Source of the DNA: Stutzerimonas xanthomarina
GTDB lineage: Bacteria; Pseudomonadota; Gammaproteobacteria; Pseudomonadales; Pseudomonadaceae
DNA: 64,000 nt
Assembly: GCF_003935375.1 (NCBI RefSeq)
Contig: NZ_RHQM01000001.1
Span: 310,001 to 374,000, forward strand
Direction: 5' to 3'
Position 1 is the stretch's first letter. Every line of letters starts with the position of its first letter. The translations under genes and the position numbers were made by a program. Of the stretch, positions 32,143 to 43,647 are shown piece after piece. The notes under the pieces were generated by a model. That model was not told where the DNA came from. It ran no database searches and worked only from the letters and a program-made list of their open reading frames with translations.

Positions 32143-32861
32143 CACTCATCTACGGCCATCGCGGCGCCAAGGGCGAAGCGCCAGAAAACACCCTGGTGAG
32201 CTTCGAGCAATGCCTCCAGCACGGCGTGCGCCGCTGCGAGCTGGATCTGCATCTTTCCCGCGACGGCGAATTGATGGTCATCCACGACCCGACACTCAAG
32301 CGCACCACCGGTCGCCGGGGAAAAGTCGTGCAACATGATGCCGACGAGCTTGTGAACTACGACGCCCGGGAAGGCGGGCCTGGCTGGAAGACACCCTGCC
32401 CTATTCCGAGGCTGAGCGAGCTGTTCGAAAAATGCGATTTCGAGCACTGGCAGCTTGAAGTCAAGAGTGCTTCACGGGTGCGCGCCGCGCGTACGGTCAT
32501 GGCAATCAAGGAGCTGGCCGAACAGCATCGGTTGCTCGATCGCATCACCGTCACGTCGAGTTCTCGTGAAGTCCTGCGTGCGCTGAACCGGCTGGCGCCG
32601 CAGATATCACGCGGGCTGGTAGCCGAGTACAACTGGCTAGACCCACTGAAGGTCGCCCGTCAATATGGCTGCAGCCTGCTGGCATTGAAGTGGACGCTGT
32701 GCACCCCGGAGCGTCTGGAAAAAGCGCGTAAACAGGGCCTGCATGTATCAGTGTGGACAGTCAATGAACCAGCCCTGATGCGCCGCCTGGCCGACTTCGG
32801 CGTCGACAGCCTGATCACCGACTACCCCGGCCTGGCTGTCAGTACGCTATCTCGATCCTGA
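32139..32861 (+). CDS. Glycerophosphodiester phosphodiesterase (cytosolic type)
   Basis: A 240-residue GDPD-family TIM barrel. The start YGHRGAKGEAPENTLVSFE has the catalytic H7, with the second histidine in VIHDPTLKRTTGRRG and the metal-binding ELDLHLSRDGE. It hydrolyses glycerophosphodiesters to glycerol 3-phosphate and an alcohol. No signal peptide is present, so it resembles the cytoplasmic UgpQ type. It overlaps the secreted-protein gene by 4 bases. Confidence 0.9.
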   Translation: MTLIYGHRGAKGEAPENTLVSFEQCLQHGVRRCELDLHLSRDGELMVIHDPTLKRTTGRRGKVVQHDADELVNYDAREGGPGWKTPCPIPRLSELFEKCDFEHWQLEVKSASRVRAARTVMAIKELAEQHRLLDRITVTSSSREVLRALNRLAPQISRGLVAEYNWLDPLKVARQYGCSLLALKWTLCTPERLEKARKQGLHVSVWTVNEPALMRRLADFGVDSLITDYPGLAVSTLSRS

Positions 32862-32884
32862 CAGCCAACACACCGCGGCACGAA

Positions 32885-32907
32885 CCGGCAGCGCAGGCCG
32901 CTGCCGG
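32885..32907. terminator. Hairpin between phosphodiesterase and sthA genes
   Basis: CCGGCAGCG (32885-32893) pairs perfectly with CGCTGCCGG (32899-32907) around a 5-base loop. It lies between convergent genes, 23 bases after the phosphodiesterase stop. No T tract follows on either strand, so it is at best a weak or Rho-assisted terminator. Confidence 0.45.
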
Positions 32908-33006
32908 ATTCGCCCTCACCTGATCAGAAGCTCTCCCGGTTAGGCCAATGCCAATCACGGGAGTCGCCGCCCTCTCCAGCCGCCTCAGGCCAGCGGCCGG
33001 AGCTGC

Positions 33007-34401
33007 TCAAAAAAGCCGGTTGAGCCCGTCGAACGCAGCGACGCGGTAGGCTTCGGCCATTGTCGGGTAGTTGAAGGTGGTGTTGACGAAGTACTTGATG
33101 CTGTTCGCCGGCCCCTTCTGGTTCATGATCGCCTGGCCAATGTGCACGATCTCCGAAGCCTGATAACCGAAGCAGTGCACACCGAGCACTTCCAGCGTTT
33201 CGCGGTGGAAGAGAATCTTCAGCATGCCCACTGGCTCGAACGAAATCTGCGCCCGCGCCATGCTTTTGAAGAACGCCTTGCCGACTTCATAGGGAATCTT
33301 CGCCTGGGTCAGTTCGCGCTCATTCTTGCCGATCGAGCTGATCTCGGGAATGGTGTAGATACCGGTCGGTACGTCATCGACGAAACGCCAGGAGTCATTC
33401 TCGACGATGCTGCCCGCTGCCGAACGGCCTTGGTCATAAGCGGCACTGGCCAGCGACGGCCAACCGATCACATCGCCGGCAGCGTAGATATTGCCGATCT
33501 CGGTGCGGTAGTGCTCATCAACCTGGACCTGACCACGACTGTTGGCCTTGAGCCCGATGTTCTCCAGCCCGAGCTTGTCGGTATTGCCGGTACGTCCGTT
33601 GCTCCAGAGGAATGCGTCTGCCTTGATCTTCTTGCCCGACTTGAGATGCAGGATGACGCCGTTCTCCAGCCCCTCGACCCGCTCGTACTCTTCGTTGTGG
33701 CGAATCAGCACGTTGTTGTTGCGCAGGTGATAGCTGAGCGCATCGGAAATCTCATCATCGAGGAAGCTGAGCAGCTGCTCGCGGTTGTCGATCAGGTCGA
33801 CCAGCACGCCCAGACCGCTGAAGATTGATGCATATTCGCAACCGATGACGCCGGCCCCGTAGATGATCATCCGGCGCGGCGTGTGACTGAGAGTAAGAAT
33901 GGTGTCGCTGTCGTAGATACGCGGGTGATTGAAGTCGATATCAGCCGGTCGATACGGGCGCGAGCCGGTGGCGATGACGAACTGGCTGGCAACCAGCTTT
34001 TCCACCATGCCATTGAGGCAGACCACTTCGACGCTCTGCTCATCGGAGAAGCTGGCAGTCCCGAAGAAGGTATCGATGCGGTTACGCGCGTAGTAACTCG
34101 TGCGGGAAGTGACCTGCTTGCTGATGACCTTCTCGGCACTCTTCAGCACGTCCGGAAAGGAGAACCAGCGTGGTTCGCCGATCTGACGGAACAGCGGGTT
34201 GGTGTTGTACTGCATGATCTGCCGTACCGAATGGCGCAAGGCCTTGGACGGGATGGTGCCCAGGTGTGTGCAGTTGCCCCCAACCAGCGGACGGTTATCT
34301 ACCACGGCGACCTTGCGTCCCGCCTTGACGGCATTTATTGCCGCGCCCTCCCCGGCCGGACCGGAACCCAATACCACCAAATCGTAGTTATAGACCGCCA
34401 T
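33007..34401 (-). CDS. sthA: Soluble pyridine nucleotide transhydrogenase
   Basis: An FAD enzyme that moves hydride between NADPH and NAD+, 464 residues. The FAD loop [20 protein letters not shown] is at the N terminus. The segment [17 protein letters not shown] keeps one cysteine but has T in place of the second redox cysteine, which is the known feature that separates SthA from dihydrolipoamide dehydrogenases. The start at 34401 ([12 protein letters not shown]) follows AGGAG; the longer frame is leader. It lies downstream of the nqr operon on the same strand, with a 166-base gap. Confidence 0.95.
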   Translation of the reverse strand: MAVYNYDLVVLGSGPAGEGAAINAVKAGRKVAVVDNRPLVGGNCTHLGTIPSKALRHSVRQIMQYNTNPLFRQIGEPRWFSFPDVLKSAEKVISKQVTSRTSYYARNRIDTFFGTASFSDEQSVEVVCLNGMVEKLVASQFVIATGSRPYRPADIDFNHPRIYDSDTILTLSHTPRRMIIYGAGVIGCEYASIFSGLGVLVDLIDNREQLLSFLDDEISDALSYHLRNNNVLIRHNEEYERVEGLENGVILHLKSGKKIKADAFLWSNGRTGNTDKLGLENIGLKANSRGQVQVDEHYRTEIGNIYAAGDVIGWPSLASAAYDQGRSAAGSIVENDSWRFVDDVPTGIYTIPEISSIGKNERELTQAKIPYEVGKAFFKSMARAQISFEPVGMLKILFHRETLEVLGVHCFGYQASEIVHIGQAIMNQKGPANSIKYFVNTTFNYPTMAEAYRVAAFDGLNRLF

Positions 34402-34567
34402 ATACACTCCTGAAAACGCAGCGGGAGACGCCGCTGCTGTCAACGAATTCGCCGATGTCCAAAGACGCAAACCAGCCACTTCTTTCAAGCTCTGCGCGCG
34501 CCGTGCCCGTCAACGAGCCCGGCCAGGCAAGTCCGCTCAGGGCTGCCTGGACGCGCAAAGGTTCACA

Positions 34568-34795
34568 TCAACGCTTGGTGGCGTCGTAGGCGAGATCGGC
34601 GTTACCCGCGTTCTTCGCCTCGTTCACTTCTTCGCACTTCTCGCGGCTACCGCCACAGATGGAGCACTCCTTCTCGATGCCCAGATTGGCGATACCCCCG
34701 CAGGAACCCGCGATGGGCTTGCGTCCCATGATCACGCCGATGGCCATGCCGAATACCACAAGCAGCATCACCAGAAAAACCAGTAACCAAGTCAT
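34568..34795 (-). CDS. nqrM: Na+-NQR maturation protein NqrM
   Basis: A 75-residue protein with one N-terminal membrane helix (about residues 2-23) and four conserved cysteines (SCGGIAN... KECSICGGSREKCEE). This matches NqrM (DUF539), which is needed to deliver the iron for the Cys4-Fe centre between NqrD and NqrE. It overlaps the apbE stop by 4 bases (ATGA). Its presence together with ApbE indicates that the complex can be assembled fully. Confidence 0.93.
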   Translation of the reverse strand: MTWLLVFLVMLLVVFGMAIGVIMGRKPIAGSCGGIANLGIEKECSICGGSREKCEEVNEAKNAGNADLAYDATKR

Positions 34796-35844
34796 TGCTC
34801 TACTCCCGCACCGAACAGCTCGTCAAAAGCCTTGGTGCTCGTTGTTACGAAGCCTTGCCCCTCGCGCACGACGAAGAACGCGGCGATCGCATTACGCTCT
34901 GCCAGTGCCAGCCCCCGCTCGGGGCCGAGCACCATCAACGCGGTAGACAACCCGTCAGCACGCAAAGTCGATTTATCGATGACCGTCACCGCAGCGAGGT
35001 GATGCTCGATCGGTCTGCCGCTTTGCGGGTCCAGGGTATGTGAATAACGCCGGCCGTCCTGCTCGAAATAGTTTCGATAGTCGCCGGAGGTGGATACGCC
35101 CAGACCATCGAGTTCGACGATCTTCTGCGCAACCCGCTGGTCATCCCTGGGCGCTTCAATGGCTATGCGCCACGGTGAATCATCGGGCTTGCGGCCCTCA
35201 GCCTTGAGCTCGCCAGTGATCTCAACGAGGTAACTCTCTACGCCGAGCGCCTTCAAACGATCGACAACGCGATCAACCGCATAACCGGCAGCAATACTGT
35301 TGAAGTCCAGCTGCAGCGCCACCGTCTTGCACAACTGATCGCCATCGATACGTAGATGCCGATGGCCGGTCAACGCCCGCGCCGCCTCGATATCCGCCGC
35401 GGATGGAACCTGCTCGGCACGACCTTGCGGACCGAAGCCCCAAAGGTTCAGCAATGGCTCGAGTGTAAGATCGAACGCGCCATCGCTGTCGGCCGATAGC
35501 TGATCGCCCGCTGCGACCAATTCGCGCACCGTATCCGGCATCGGCTCGCAGCTTCCGGCGGGCAGCGCATTGAAGCGCTCGACATCGGAATCGCTTCGGT
35601 AGGTGGACAGCTGTTTGTCGATATCGCCGAGAATGGCCTCGACTTCACCGTGCAGCTCCTCCCTGGACGGGACGTCGCCGCTGCTTACGTACTTGACGGT
35701 ATAGGTACTGCCCATCGTTGGGCCGCTGATGACCTCGACCCTGTCCTGAAACAGACAGCCCGTCAGGGCTGCCGCGAGAGCGACAGCGATGACGGGCCGG
35801 AGGTACACGACAGCATGGAGAGCCTGCAGTGACGCTCGGGTCAT
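34792..35844 (-). CDS. apbE: FAD:protein FMN transferase (lipoprotein)
   Basis: A 350-residue ApbE that attaches FMN through phosphate to threonine side chains of NqrB and NqrC. The N terminus is a lipoprotein signal (VALAAALTGC, lipidated C30), so it acts in the periplasm. The flavin-binding PTMGSTYTVKYV, DKQLSTYRSDSDVERFN and the block SGDYRNYFEQDGRRYSHTLDPQSGRPIEH are conserved. It begins one base after the nqrF stop. Confidence 0.94.
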   Translation of the reverse strand: MTRASLQALHAVVYLRPVIAVALAAALTGCLFQDRVEVISGPTMGSTYTVKYVSSGDVPSREELHGEVEAILGDIDKQLSTYRSDSDVERFNALPAGSCEPMPDTVRELVAAGDQLSADSDGAFDLTLEPLLNLWGFGPQGRAEQVPSAADIEAARALTGHRHLRIDGDQLCKTVALQLDFNSIAAGYAVDRVVDRLKALGVESYLVEITGELKAEGRKPDDSPWRIAIEAPRDDQRVAQKIVELDGLGVSTSGDYRNYFEQDGRRYSHTLDPQSGRPIEHHLAAVTVIDKSTLRADGLSTALMVLGPERGLALAERNAIAAFFVVREGQGFVTTSTKAFDELFGAGVEQ

Positions 35845-35845
35845 G

Positions 35846-37069
35846 CTAGCCGCCGAAGTCGTCGAGCAGAATATTCTCCGGCTCGACGCCGAGGTCGGTG
35901 AGCATCTTAATCACCGATGCGTTCATCATGGGCGGGCCGCACATGTAGAACTCGCAATCTTCCGGAGCCGGATGATCCTTCAGATAGTTCTCGTACAGCA
36001 CGTTGTGGATAAAGCCGGTCGGGCCATCCCAGTTATCTTCCGGCAGCGGATCGGACAGGGCCAGATGCCATTGGAAGTTCGGATTCTCCGCCTGCAACTG
36101 GTCGTACTCTTCCACGTAGAAGGCCTCGCGCATGGAGCGCGCGCCATACCAGAAGCTCATCTTGCGCTTGGACTTCAGGCGCTTGAGCTGGTCGAAGATG
36201 TGCGAGCGCATCGGTGCCATCCCCGCACCACCACCGATGAAGACCATCTCGGCGTCGGTGTCCTTGGCGAAGAACTCGCCGAACGGTCCGTAAACGGTGA
36301 TCTTGTCGCCCGGCTTCAGGCTGAAGACATAGGATGACATCTTGCCCGGCGGAATATCGTCACGGCCTGGCGGCGGTGAGGCGATACGGATGTTGAACTT
36401 CACCAGGCCACGCTCTTCCGGATAGTTGGCCATGGAGTAGGCGCGAATAACGGTCTCGTCGCACTTCGACACGTACTTCCACTGGTCGAACTTGTCCCAG
36501 TCGCCGCGATACTCTTCCTGAATGTCGAAGTCCCGGTAACGCACTTCATGCGGCGGGCACTCGAGCTGCACATAACCACCAGCGCGGAAGTCGACGTTCT
36601 CGCCTTCCGGCAGCTTGAGTGTCAGTTCCTTGATGAAGGTCGCGACGTTGGGGTTGGACTCGACGGTGCATTCCCACTTCTTCACGCCGAAGACTTCTTC
36701 CGGCACTTCGATCTTCATGTCCGCCTTGACCGGAGTCTGGCAGGACAGGCGCCAGCCCTCGCCCGCCTCACGACGGGTGAAGTGCGACTCCTCGGTAGGC
36801 AGCATCTCGCCACCACCGCTCTCGACGATGCACTTGCACTGCGCGCAGGTACCGCCGCCACCACAGGCTGACGAGAGGAAGATGTTGTTGGCGGCCAGGG
36901 TCTGCAGCAACTTGCCACCGGCGGGCACGGTAATCGTACGCTCACCGTTGATTTCGATTGACACGTCACCGCTGGATACCAGCTTGGCGCGTGCAGCCAG
37001 GATGATCACCACCAGCGCAAGCACGATGGCGGTGAACATACCGATGGCGAGGAAAATTTCGTAACTCAT
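35846..37069 (-). CDS. nqrF: Na+-NQR subunit F, NADH dehydrogenase
   Basis: The electron input subunit, 407 residues. A membrane helix (about residues 6-27) is followed by a plant-type 2Fe-2S domain with cysteines 69, 75, 78 and 110, then a flavoprotein domain with [11 protein letters not shown] (FAD) and [14 protein letters not shown] (NADH). All four iron-sulfur ligands are intact. It is the sixth gene of the nqr operon. Confidence 0.97.
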   Translation of the reverse strand: MSYEIFLAIGMFTAIVLALVVIILAARAKLVSSGDVSIEINGERTITVPAGGKLLQTLAANNIFLSSACGGGGTCAQCKCIVESGGGEMLPTEESHFTRREAGEGWRLSCQTPVKADMKIEVPEEVFGVKKWECTVESNPNVATFIKELTLKLPEGENVDFRAGGYVQLECPPHEVRYRDFDIQEEYRGDWDKFDQWKYVSKCDETVIRAYSMANYPEERGLVKFNIRIASPPPGRDDIPPGKMSSYVFSLKPGDKITVYGPFGEFFAKDTDAEMVFIGGGAGMAPMRSHIFDQLKRLKSKRKMSFWYGARSMREAFYVEEYDQLQAENPNFQWHLALSDPLPEDNWDGPTGFIHNVLYENYLKDHPAPEDCEFYMCGPPMMNASVIKMLTDLGVEPENILLDDFGG

Positions 37070-37084
37070 CAGTTCGTTCCGTCC

Positions 37085-38361
<1,277 letters not shown>

Positions 38362-38363
38362 GA

Positions 38364-39158
38364 TCAAGCCTCCCCAGCGCGCAGATTAGCGATAAATGGA
38401 CCGAAGCCGTTCTCGCCCAACCAGAAGTGCAACAGCGAATTGACACCGTTGCTGGTCAGGGTCGCACCGGCCAGGGCATCGACCTGGTGGTCGGCTTTCG
38501 GGCTCTGAGGGTCGACACCGCCCTTGACGATCTGCACCGCCAGTTTGCCGTTGTCGTCGTACAGTTCCTTGCCGGGCCACATGCCGCGCCACTTCGGATT
38601 GTCGACCTCACCGCCAAGGCCCGGGGTTTCACCGTGCTGGTAGAAGCCGAAGCCGGCAACGGTATTCAGGTCACCCTCGACTGCCATGAAGCCATAGAGC
38701 GTCGACCAGAGACCGTAGCCACGAACCGGCAGGATCAGCGTATCGATCTCGCCCTCGCCCTGCCCTTCGACGATATAAACGGTGCTGTAACGCTCGCGAC
38801 GCTTGATCGAGGCAATATCCTGCTCCCCAGGCAGCGCCTGGGACAGCGCAGGGTCCTTGGCAGCGGCGAGCGGATCGAAGGTCTTGGCTTCGAATTCATC
38901 GCTGAACTTGCCGGTTTCCAGATCGACCAGACGGGCGACGATGCGCTCGTTGAACAACTGCTTGACCTGATTACCGGACATGCCCGCCTCGCCCAGACCG
39001 GCGATCGCCAGGATGCTGCGCTGCTTGTCCAGCAGACGGTTTTCCTGCTGAGTCGGGCGAAGCGCCACGGCGGCGCCAGCCACGAAGATGGAGCACACCA
39101 GGCAGACCAACAGGGCTACCGTCAGCGTGCGAACGGTGGATTCTTTCTGACTAGACAT
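38364..39158 (-). CDS. nqrC: Na+-NQR subunit C, covalent FMN carrier
   Basis: A 264-residue subunit with one N-terminal membrane helix and a periplasmic domain. The flavinylation motif DALAGATLT places the FMN-bearing threonine at residue 233. It is the substrate of the ApbE encoded in the same operon. The start [13 protein letters not shown] at 39158 overlaps the nqrB end by 8 bases. Confidence 0.96.
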   Translation of the reverse strand: MSSQKESTVRTLTVALLVCLVCSIFVAGAAVALRPTQQENRLLDKQRSILAIAGLGEAGMSGNQVKQLFNERIVARLVDLETGKFSDEFEAKTFDPLAAAKDPALSQALPGEQDIASIKRRERYSTVYIVEGQGEGEIDTLILPVRGYGLWSTLYGFMAVEGDLNTVAGFGFYQHGETPGLGGEVDNPKWRGMWPGKELYDDNGKLAVQIVKGGVDPQSPKADHQVDALAGATLTSNGVNSLLHFWLGENGFGPFIANLRAGEA

Positions 39159-40362
39159 TACGTGCCAGCCTCCGCTTGATATTGGCCTGAATGACGAAAT
39201 GGTCAATCAGCGGCGCACACAGGTTGGCGAACAGGATCGCCAGCATCATGCCTTCCGGGAAGGCGGGGTTGACCACACGGATCAGCACGACCATCACACC
39301 GATCAGGATGCCGAACACCCACTTGCCGGTATTGGTCATGGAGGCCGACACCGGGTCGGTCGCCATGAAGATCATGCCGAAGGCGAAGCCACCGACGACC
39401 ATGTGCCAGTACCAGGGCATAGCGAACAGCGGGTTGGTGTCGGAACCGATCAGGTTGAACAGGAAGCTCAGACCGATCATGCCGAGCATCACACCGGAAA
39501 CGATGCGCCAGGAGGCAATCTTGCTACCGATCAGGATCACGCCGCCGATGAAGATTGCCAGCGTGCTGGTTTCACCGATCGAGCCATGAATGGTACCGAC
39601 GAAGGCGTCCATCCAGGTGATGCCGTTGTCGATCACGTTTTCGATACCGCCGACGAAGCCGAGGCTCAGCGCAGTTGCGCCGGCATAGCCATCGACCGCA
39701 GTCCAGACGCCGTCACCGGACATCTGTGCCGGGTAGGCGAAGAACAGGAACGCCCGCGCAGTAAGCGCCGGGTTCAGGAAGTTCTTGCCGGTCCCACCGA
39801 AGATTTCCTTGCCGATTACCACGCCGAAGCTGATACCCAGCGCGACCTGCCACAGCGGAATGCTCGGCGGCAGGATCAGGGCAAACAGCACGGACGTAAC
39901 GAAGAAGCCCTCGTTGACCTCGTGCTTGCGGATCGAAGCGAACAGCACTTCCCAGAACCCACCGACGATGAAGGTCACCGCGTAGATCGGAAGGAAGTAG
40001 GCTGCGCCCTGGATGAAGTTATCCCAGAGACTGTTCGGATCGAAGCCCGCCAGTGCGCCGATCAGACCGAAGCGCCAGCCTTCCTGAGCTGCGAGCAGAT
40101 CAGGGCTCTGCGCGAAGATCAGGTTGGCTTGGTAGCCGGTGTTCCACATCCCGAAGAACATCGCCGGGAAGGTACACATCCAGACGGTGATCATCATGCG
40201 CTTGAGGTCGATGCCGTCGCGTACGTGGGCCGTGGTCTTGGTGACGCTGCCGGGACGATAGAGGAAAGTGTCGGCCGCTTCGTAAAGCGCGTACCACTTC
40301 TCGTACTTGCCGCCTTTTTCGAAATGATGCTCGATCTTGTCGAGGAATGCGCGAATGCCCAT
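39151..40362 (-). CDS. nqrB: Na+-NQR subunit B, sodium-translocating membrane subunit
   Basis: A 403-residue multi-helix membrane subunit that holds riboflavin and a covalent FMN and forms the sodium path. The flavinylation motif [10 protein letters not shown] gives the target threonine at residue 230. The blocks [27 protein letters not shown] and [21 protein letters not shown] are typical. It starts 3 bases after the nqrA stop. Confidence 0.97.
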   Translation of the reverse strand: MGIRAFLDKIEHHFEKGGKYEKWYALYEAADTFLYRPGSVTKTTAHVRDGIDLKRMMITVWMCTFPAMFFGMWNTGYQANLIFAQSPDLLAAQEGWRFGLIGALAGFDPNSLWDNFIQGAAYFLPIYAVTFIVGGFWEVLFASIRKHEVNEGFFVTSVLFALILPPSIPLWQVALGISFGVVIGKEIFGGTGKNFLNPALTARAFLFFAYPAQMSGDGVWTAVDGYAGATALSLGFVGGIENVIDNGITWMDAFVGTIHGSIGETSTLAIFIGGVILIGSKIASWRIVSGVMLGMIGLSFLFNLIGSDTNPLFAMPWYWHMVVGGFAFGMIFMATDPVSASMTNTGKWVFGILIGVMVVLIRVVNPAFPEGMMLAILFANLCAPLIDHFVIQANIKRRLARNV

Positions 40363-40365
40363 GCC

Positions 40366-41724
<1,359 letters not shown>

Positions 41725-41799
41725 TTAGAAAGCTTTTTTTGCAGACCCAGCGGCATGGCGCAAAGTAGGATTGCGCCGCGCGCGCCAATACGTTATTGA

Positions 41800-41816
41800 C
41801 GCGACACCATGTCGCG
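41800..41816 (-). promoter_or_regulatory. Perfect hairpin in the nqr leader
   Basis: CGCGACA (41800-41806) pairs with TGTCGCG (41810-41816) with a 3-base loop. It overlaps one copy of the decamer repeat and lies about 20 bases after the predicted start of the nqr transcript. It may act in control at the RNA or DNA level; this is inference. Confidence 0.35.
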
Positions 41817-41839
41817 GACCCAGGTAAAAAATCCGCCCG

Positions 41840-41869
41840 ATTATAGAGGTCGCGGACCTTGACTGACCA
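41840..41869 (-). promoter_or_regulatory. Promoter candidate of the nqr operon
   Basis: On the minus strand a perfect TATAAT (41840-41845) has TGGTCA 18 bases upstream (41864-41869). Transcription would start near 41833, giving a leader of about 130 bases to nqrA. The decamer GTCGCGGACC (plus strand) occurs at 41849-41858, in the promoter spacer, and again at 41811-41820, in the leader. Confidence 0.55.
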
Positions 41870-41990
41870 CCCAAGCATTGCGGATTTTTGACTCGAAACA
41901 AGAGAAGCAAAATTAGCGATGCACGAAATCGAGCCGACGGCTCGGCCGCTCAACCCCGGCAGCTCGCGCCATTACTACCGCCCAGAAACG

Positions 41991-42018
41991 CGAAACGGGA
42001 GCCGAGGCTCCCGTTTCG
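41991..42018 (-). terminator. Terminator-like 12-bp perfect inverted repeat after the GAPDH gene
   Basis: CGAAACGGGAGC pairs perfectly with GCTCCCGTTTCG around a 4-base loop, 20 bases after the GAPDH stop. The following minus-strand bases (CGTTTCTGG) are only moderately T-rich. Confidence 0.65.
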
Positions 42019-42037
42019 ATTTCACCGTCCGCAGCGT

Positions 42038-43489
42038 TTAGCGCGGGAAGGCTGGCGGGTTAACCCCTGCCATGTCTTCCATCACCCGCACGACCTGACA
42101 GCTGTAGCCGAACTCGTTGTCGTACCAGACGTAAAGCACGACACGGTTGTCGTTGCAAATGGTCGCTTCGGCATCCACCACGCCGGCATGGCGCGATCCG
42201 ACGAAATCAGTGGATACAACTTCCTGAGAGTTGACGAAGTCGATCTGTTTCTGCAGATCCGAGTGCATGGCCATCTGGCGCAGGTACTCGTTGATCTCTT
42301 CGCGACTGGTGGCCTTCTCCAGGTTCAGGTTGAGAATTGCCATGGACACGTTCGGAGTCGGGACGCGGATCGCGTTGCCGGTCAGCTTGCCTTTGAGCAC
42401 CGGCAGCGCCTTGGCTGCAGCGGTGGCGGCACCCGTTTCGGTGATCACCATGTTCAGCGCAGCGCTGCGACCACGACGACTGCCCTTGTGGAAGTTGTCG
42501 ATCAGGTTCTGGTCGTTGGTGTACGAATGCACCGTTTCCACGTGACCGTTGACGATGCCGTACTGATCGTTCACCGCCTTGAGCACCGGCACGATGGCGT
42601 TGGTGGTGCAGGATGCAGCGGAGATGATCTTGTCATCGGCGGTGATGTCGCCATGGTTGATGCCATGCACGATGTTCTTCAGCTCACCCTTGCCCGGCGC
42701 GGTCAATACGACGCGAGCAACACCCGGGCACTTGAGGTGCTGACCCAGGCCTTCGGCGTCACGCCACTTGCCAGTGTTGTCGACAAGCAGCGCGTTCTCG
42801 ATGCCGTACTGGGTGTAATCCACCGAGGACGGATCGTTGGAGTAGATCACCTGAATCAGGTTGCCGTTGGCGGTGATGGTGCTGTTCTCTTCGTCGATGG
42901 TGATGGTGCCATCGAAAGGACCATGCACCGAGTCGCGACGCAGCAGGCTGGCACGCTTGACCAGATCGTTGTCCGCGCCCTTGCGCACGACGATGGCTCG
43001 CAGGCGCAGGCCGTCGCCACCACCGGTTTTCTCGATCAGGATACGCGCCAGCAGACGCCCGATACGGCCGAAACCGTAGAGAACCACGTCAGTGCCCTTG
43101 TGACCAGCTGCGGCGTGACGCTTGTCGGCCACCTCAGCCAGCTCTTCACGGACGAACTGCTCGAGATTGCGACCGTTGCCCGCTTCCTTGTACTTGGCGA
43201 CCAGCTTGCCCAGGTCCACCGAAGCGGCGCCCAGGTTCATTTCGCTCATCGTCTTGAGGATCTGGAAGGTGTCGTGCACCGACAGCTCGGTTTCGTCGGC
43301 GATGCGGTGACGGGCGAAACGGTGTGCCTTGAGGATGGCGATCACCGAACGATTGATCAGGCCACGGCCGTAGATCGAAGTCACCACGTTATTGTTGCGA
43401 TACAGCTGACCAATCAGCGGAATCATCGCTTCGGCGAGCGCTTCGCGGTCAATCCATTCACCAAGACACTGGTCGGGCTTCTGAGTCAC
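42038..43489 (-). CDS. Glyceraldehyde-3-phosphate dehydrogenase, long form (GapB-like)
   Basis: A phosphorylating GAPDH with the Rossmann loop VLYGFGRIGRLLARIL starting near residue 135, catalytic cysteine in SAASCTTNAIVP, and the C-terminal YVWYDNEFGYSCQVVRVM. The protein is 483 residues because of an N-terminal extension of about 130 residues not found in the classical 330-residue enzyme; such long forms occur in pseudomonads next to nqr and mfd. It may serve gluconeogenesis. It begins with GTG. A promoter candidate lies at 43533-43561. Confidence 0.92.
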   Translation of the reverse strand: MTQKPDQCLGEWIDREALAEAMIPLIGQLYRNNNVVTSIYGRGLINRSVIAILKAHRFARHRIADETELSVHDTFQILKTMSEMNLGAASVDLGKLVAKYKEAGNGRNLEQFVREELAEVADKRHAAAGHKGTDVVLYGFGRIGRLLARILIEKTGGGDGLRLRAIVVRKGADNDLVKRASLLRRDSVHGPFDGTITIDEENSTITANGNLIQVIYSNDPSSVDYTQYGIENALLVDNTGKWRDAEGLGQHLKCPGVARVVLTAPGKGELKNIVHGINHGDITADDKIISAASCTTNAIVPVLKAVNDQYGIVNGHVETVHSYTNDQNLIDNFHKGSRRGRSAALNMVITETGAATAAAKALPVLKGKLTGNAIRVPTPNVSMAILNLNLEKATSREEINEYLRQMAMHSDLQKQIDFVNSQEVVSTDFVGSRHAGVVDAEATICNDNRVVLYVWYDNEFGYSCQVVRVMEDMAGVNPPAFPR

Positions 43490-43532
43490 GGGCAGTTCCT
43501 TCCAACATGTAGGGGCTGAGAAAAGGGGCTAC

Positions 43533-43561
43533 ATTATGACGGCGCACCCTAGCGCCGGCAA
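43533..43561 (-). promoter_or_regulatory. Promoter candidate of the long GAPDH gene
   Basis: On the minus strand TTGCCG (43556-43561) and CATAAT (43533-43538) are 17 bases apart, giving a leader of about 36 bases. It is back-to-back with the mfd promoter candidate. Confidence 0.45.
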
Positions 43562-43579
43562 TCTGCAGCGGACGAAACA

Positions 43580-43609
43580 CTGACAGCCTACCGCCTCGAT
43601 AGTTACAAT
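43580..43609 (+). promoter_or_regulatory. Promoter candidate of mfd
   Basis: CTGACA (43580-43585) and TACAAT (43604-43609) are separated by 18 bases. The transcript would start about 30 bases upstream of the GTG start of mfd. Confidence 0.45.
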
Positions 43610-43647
43610 CCCGGCGGCCTATTTTTTGATCGGAGCCACGCCCACTC

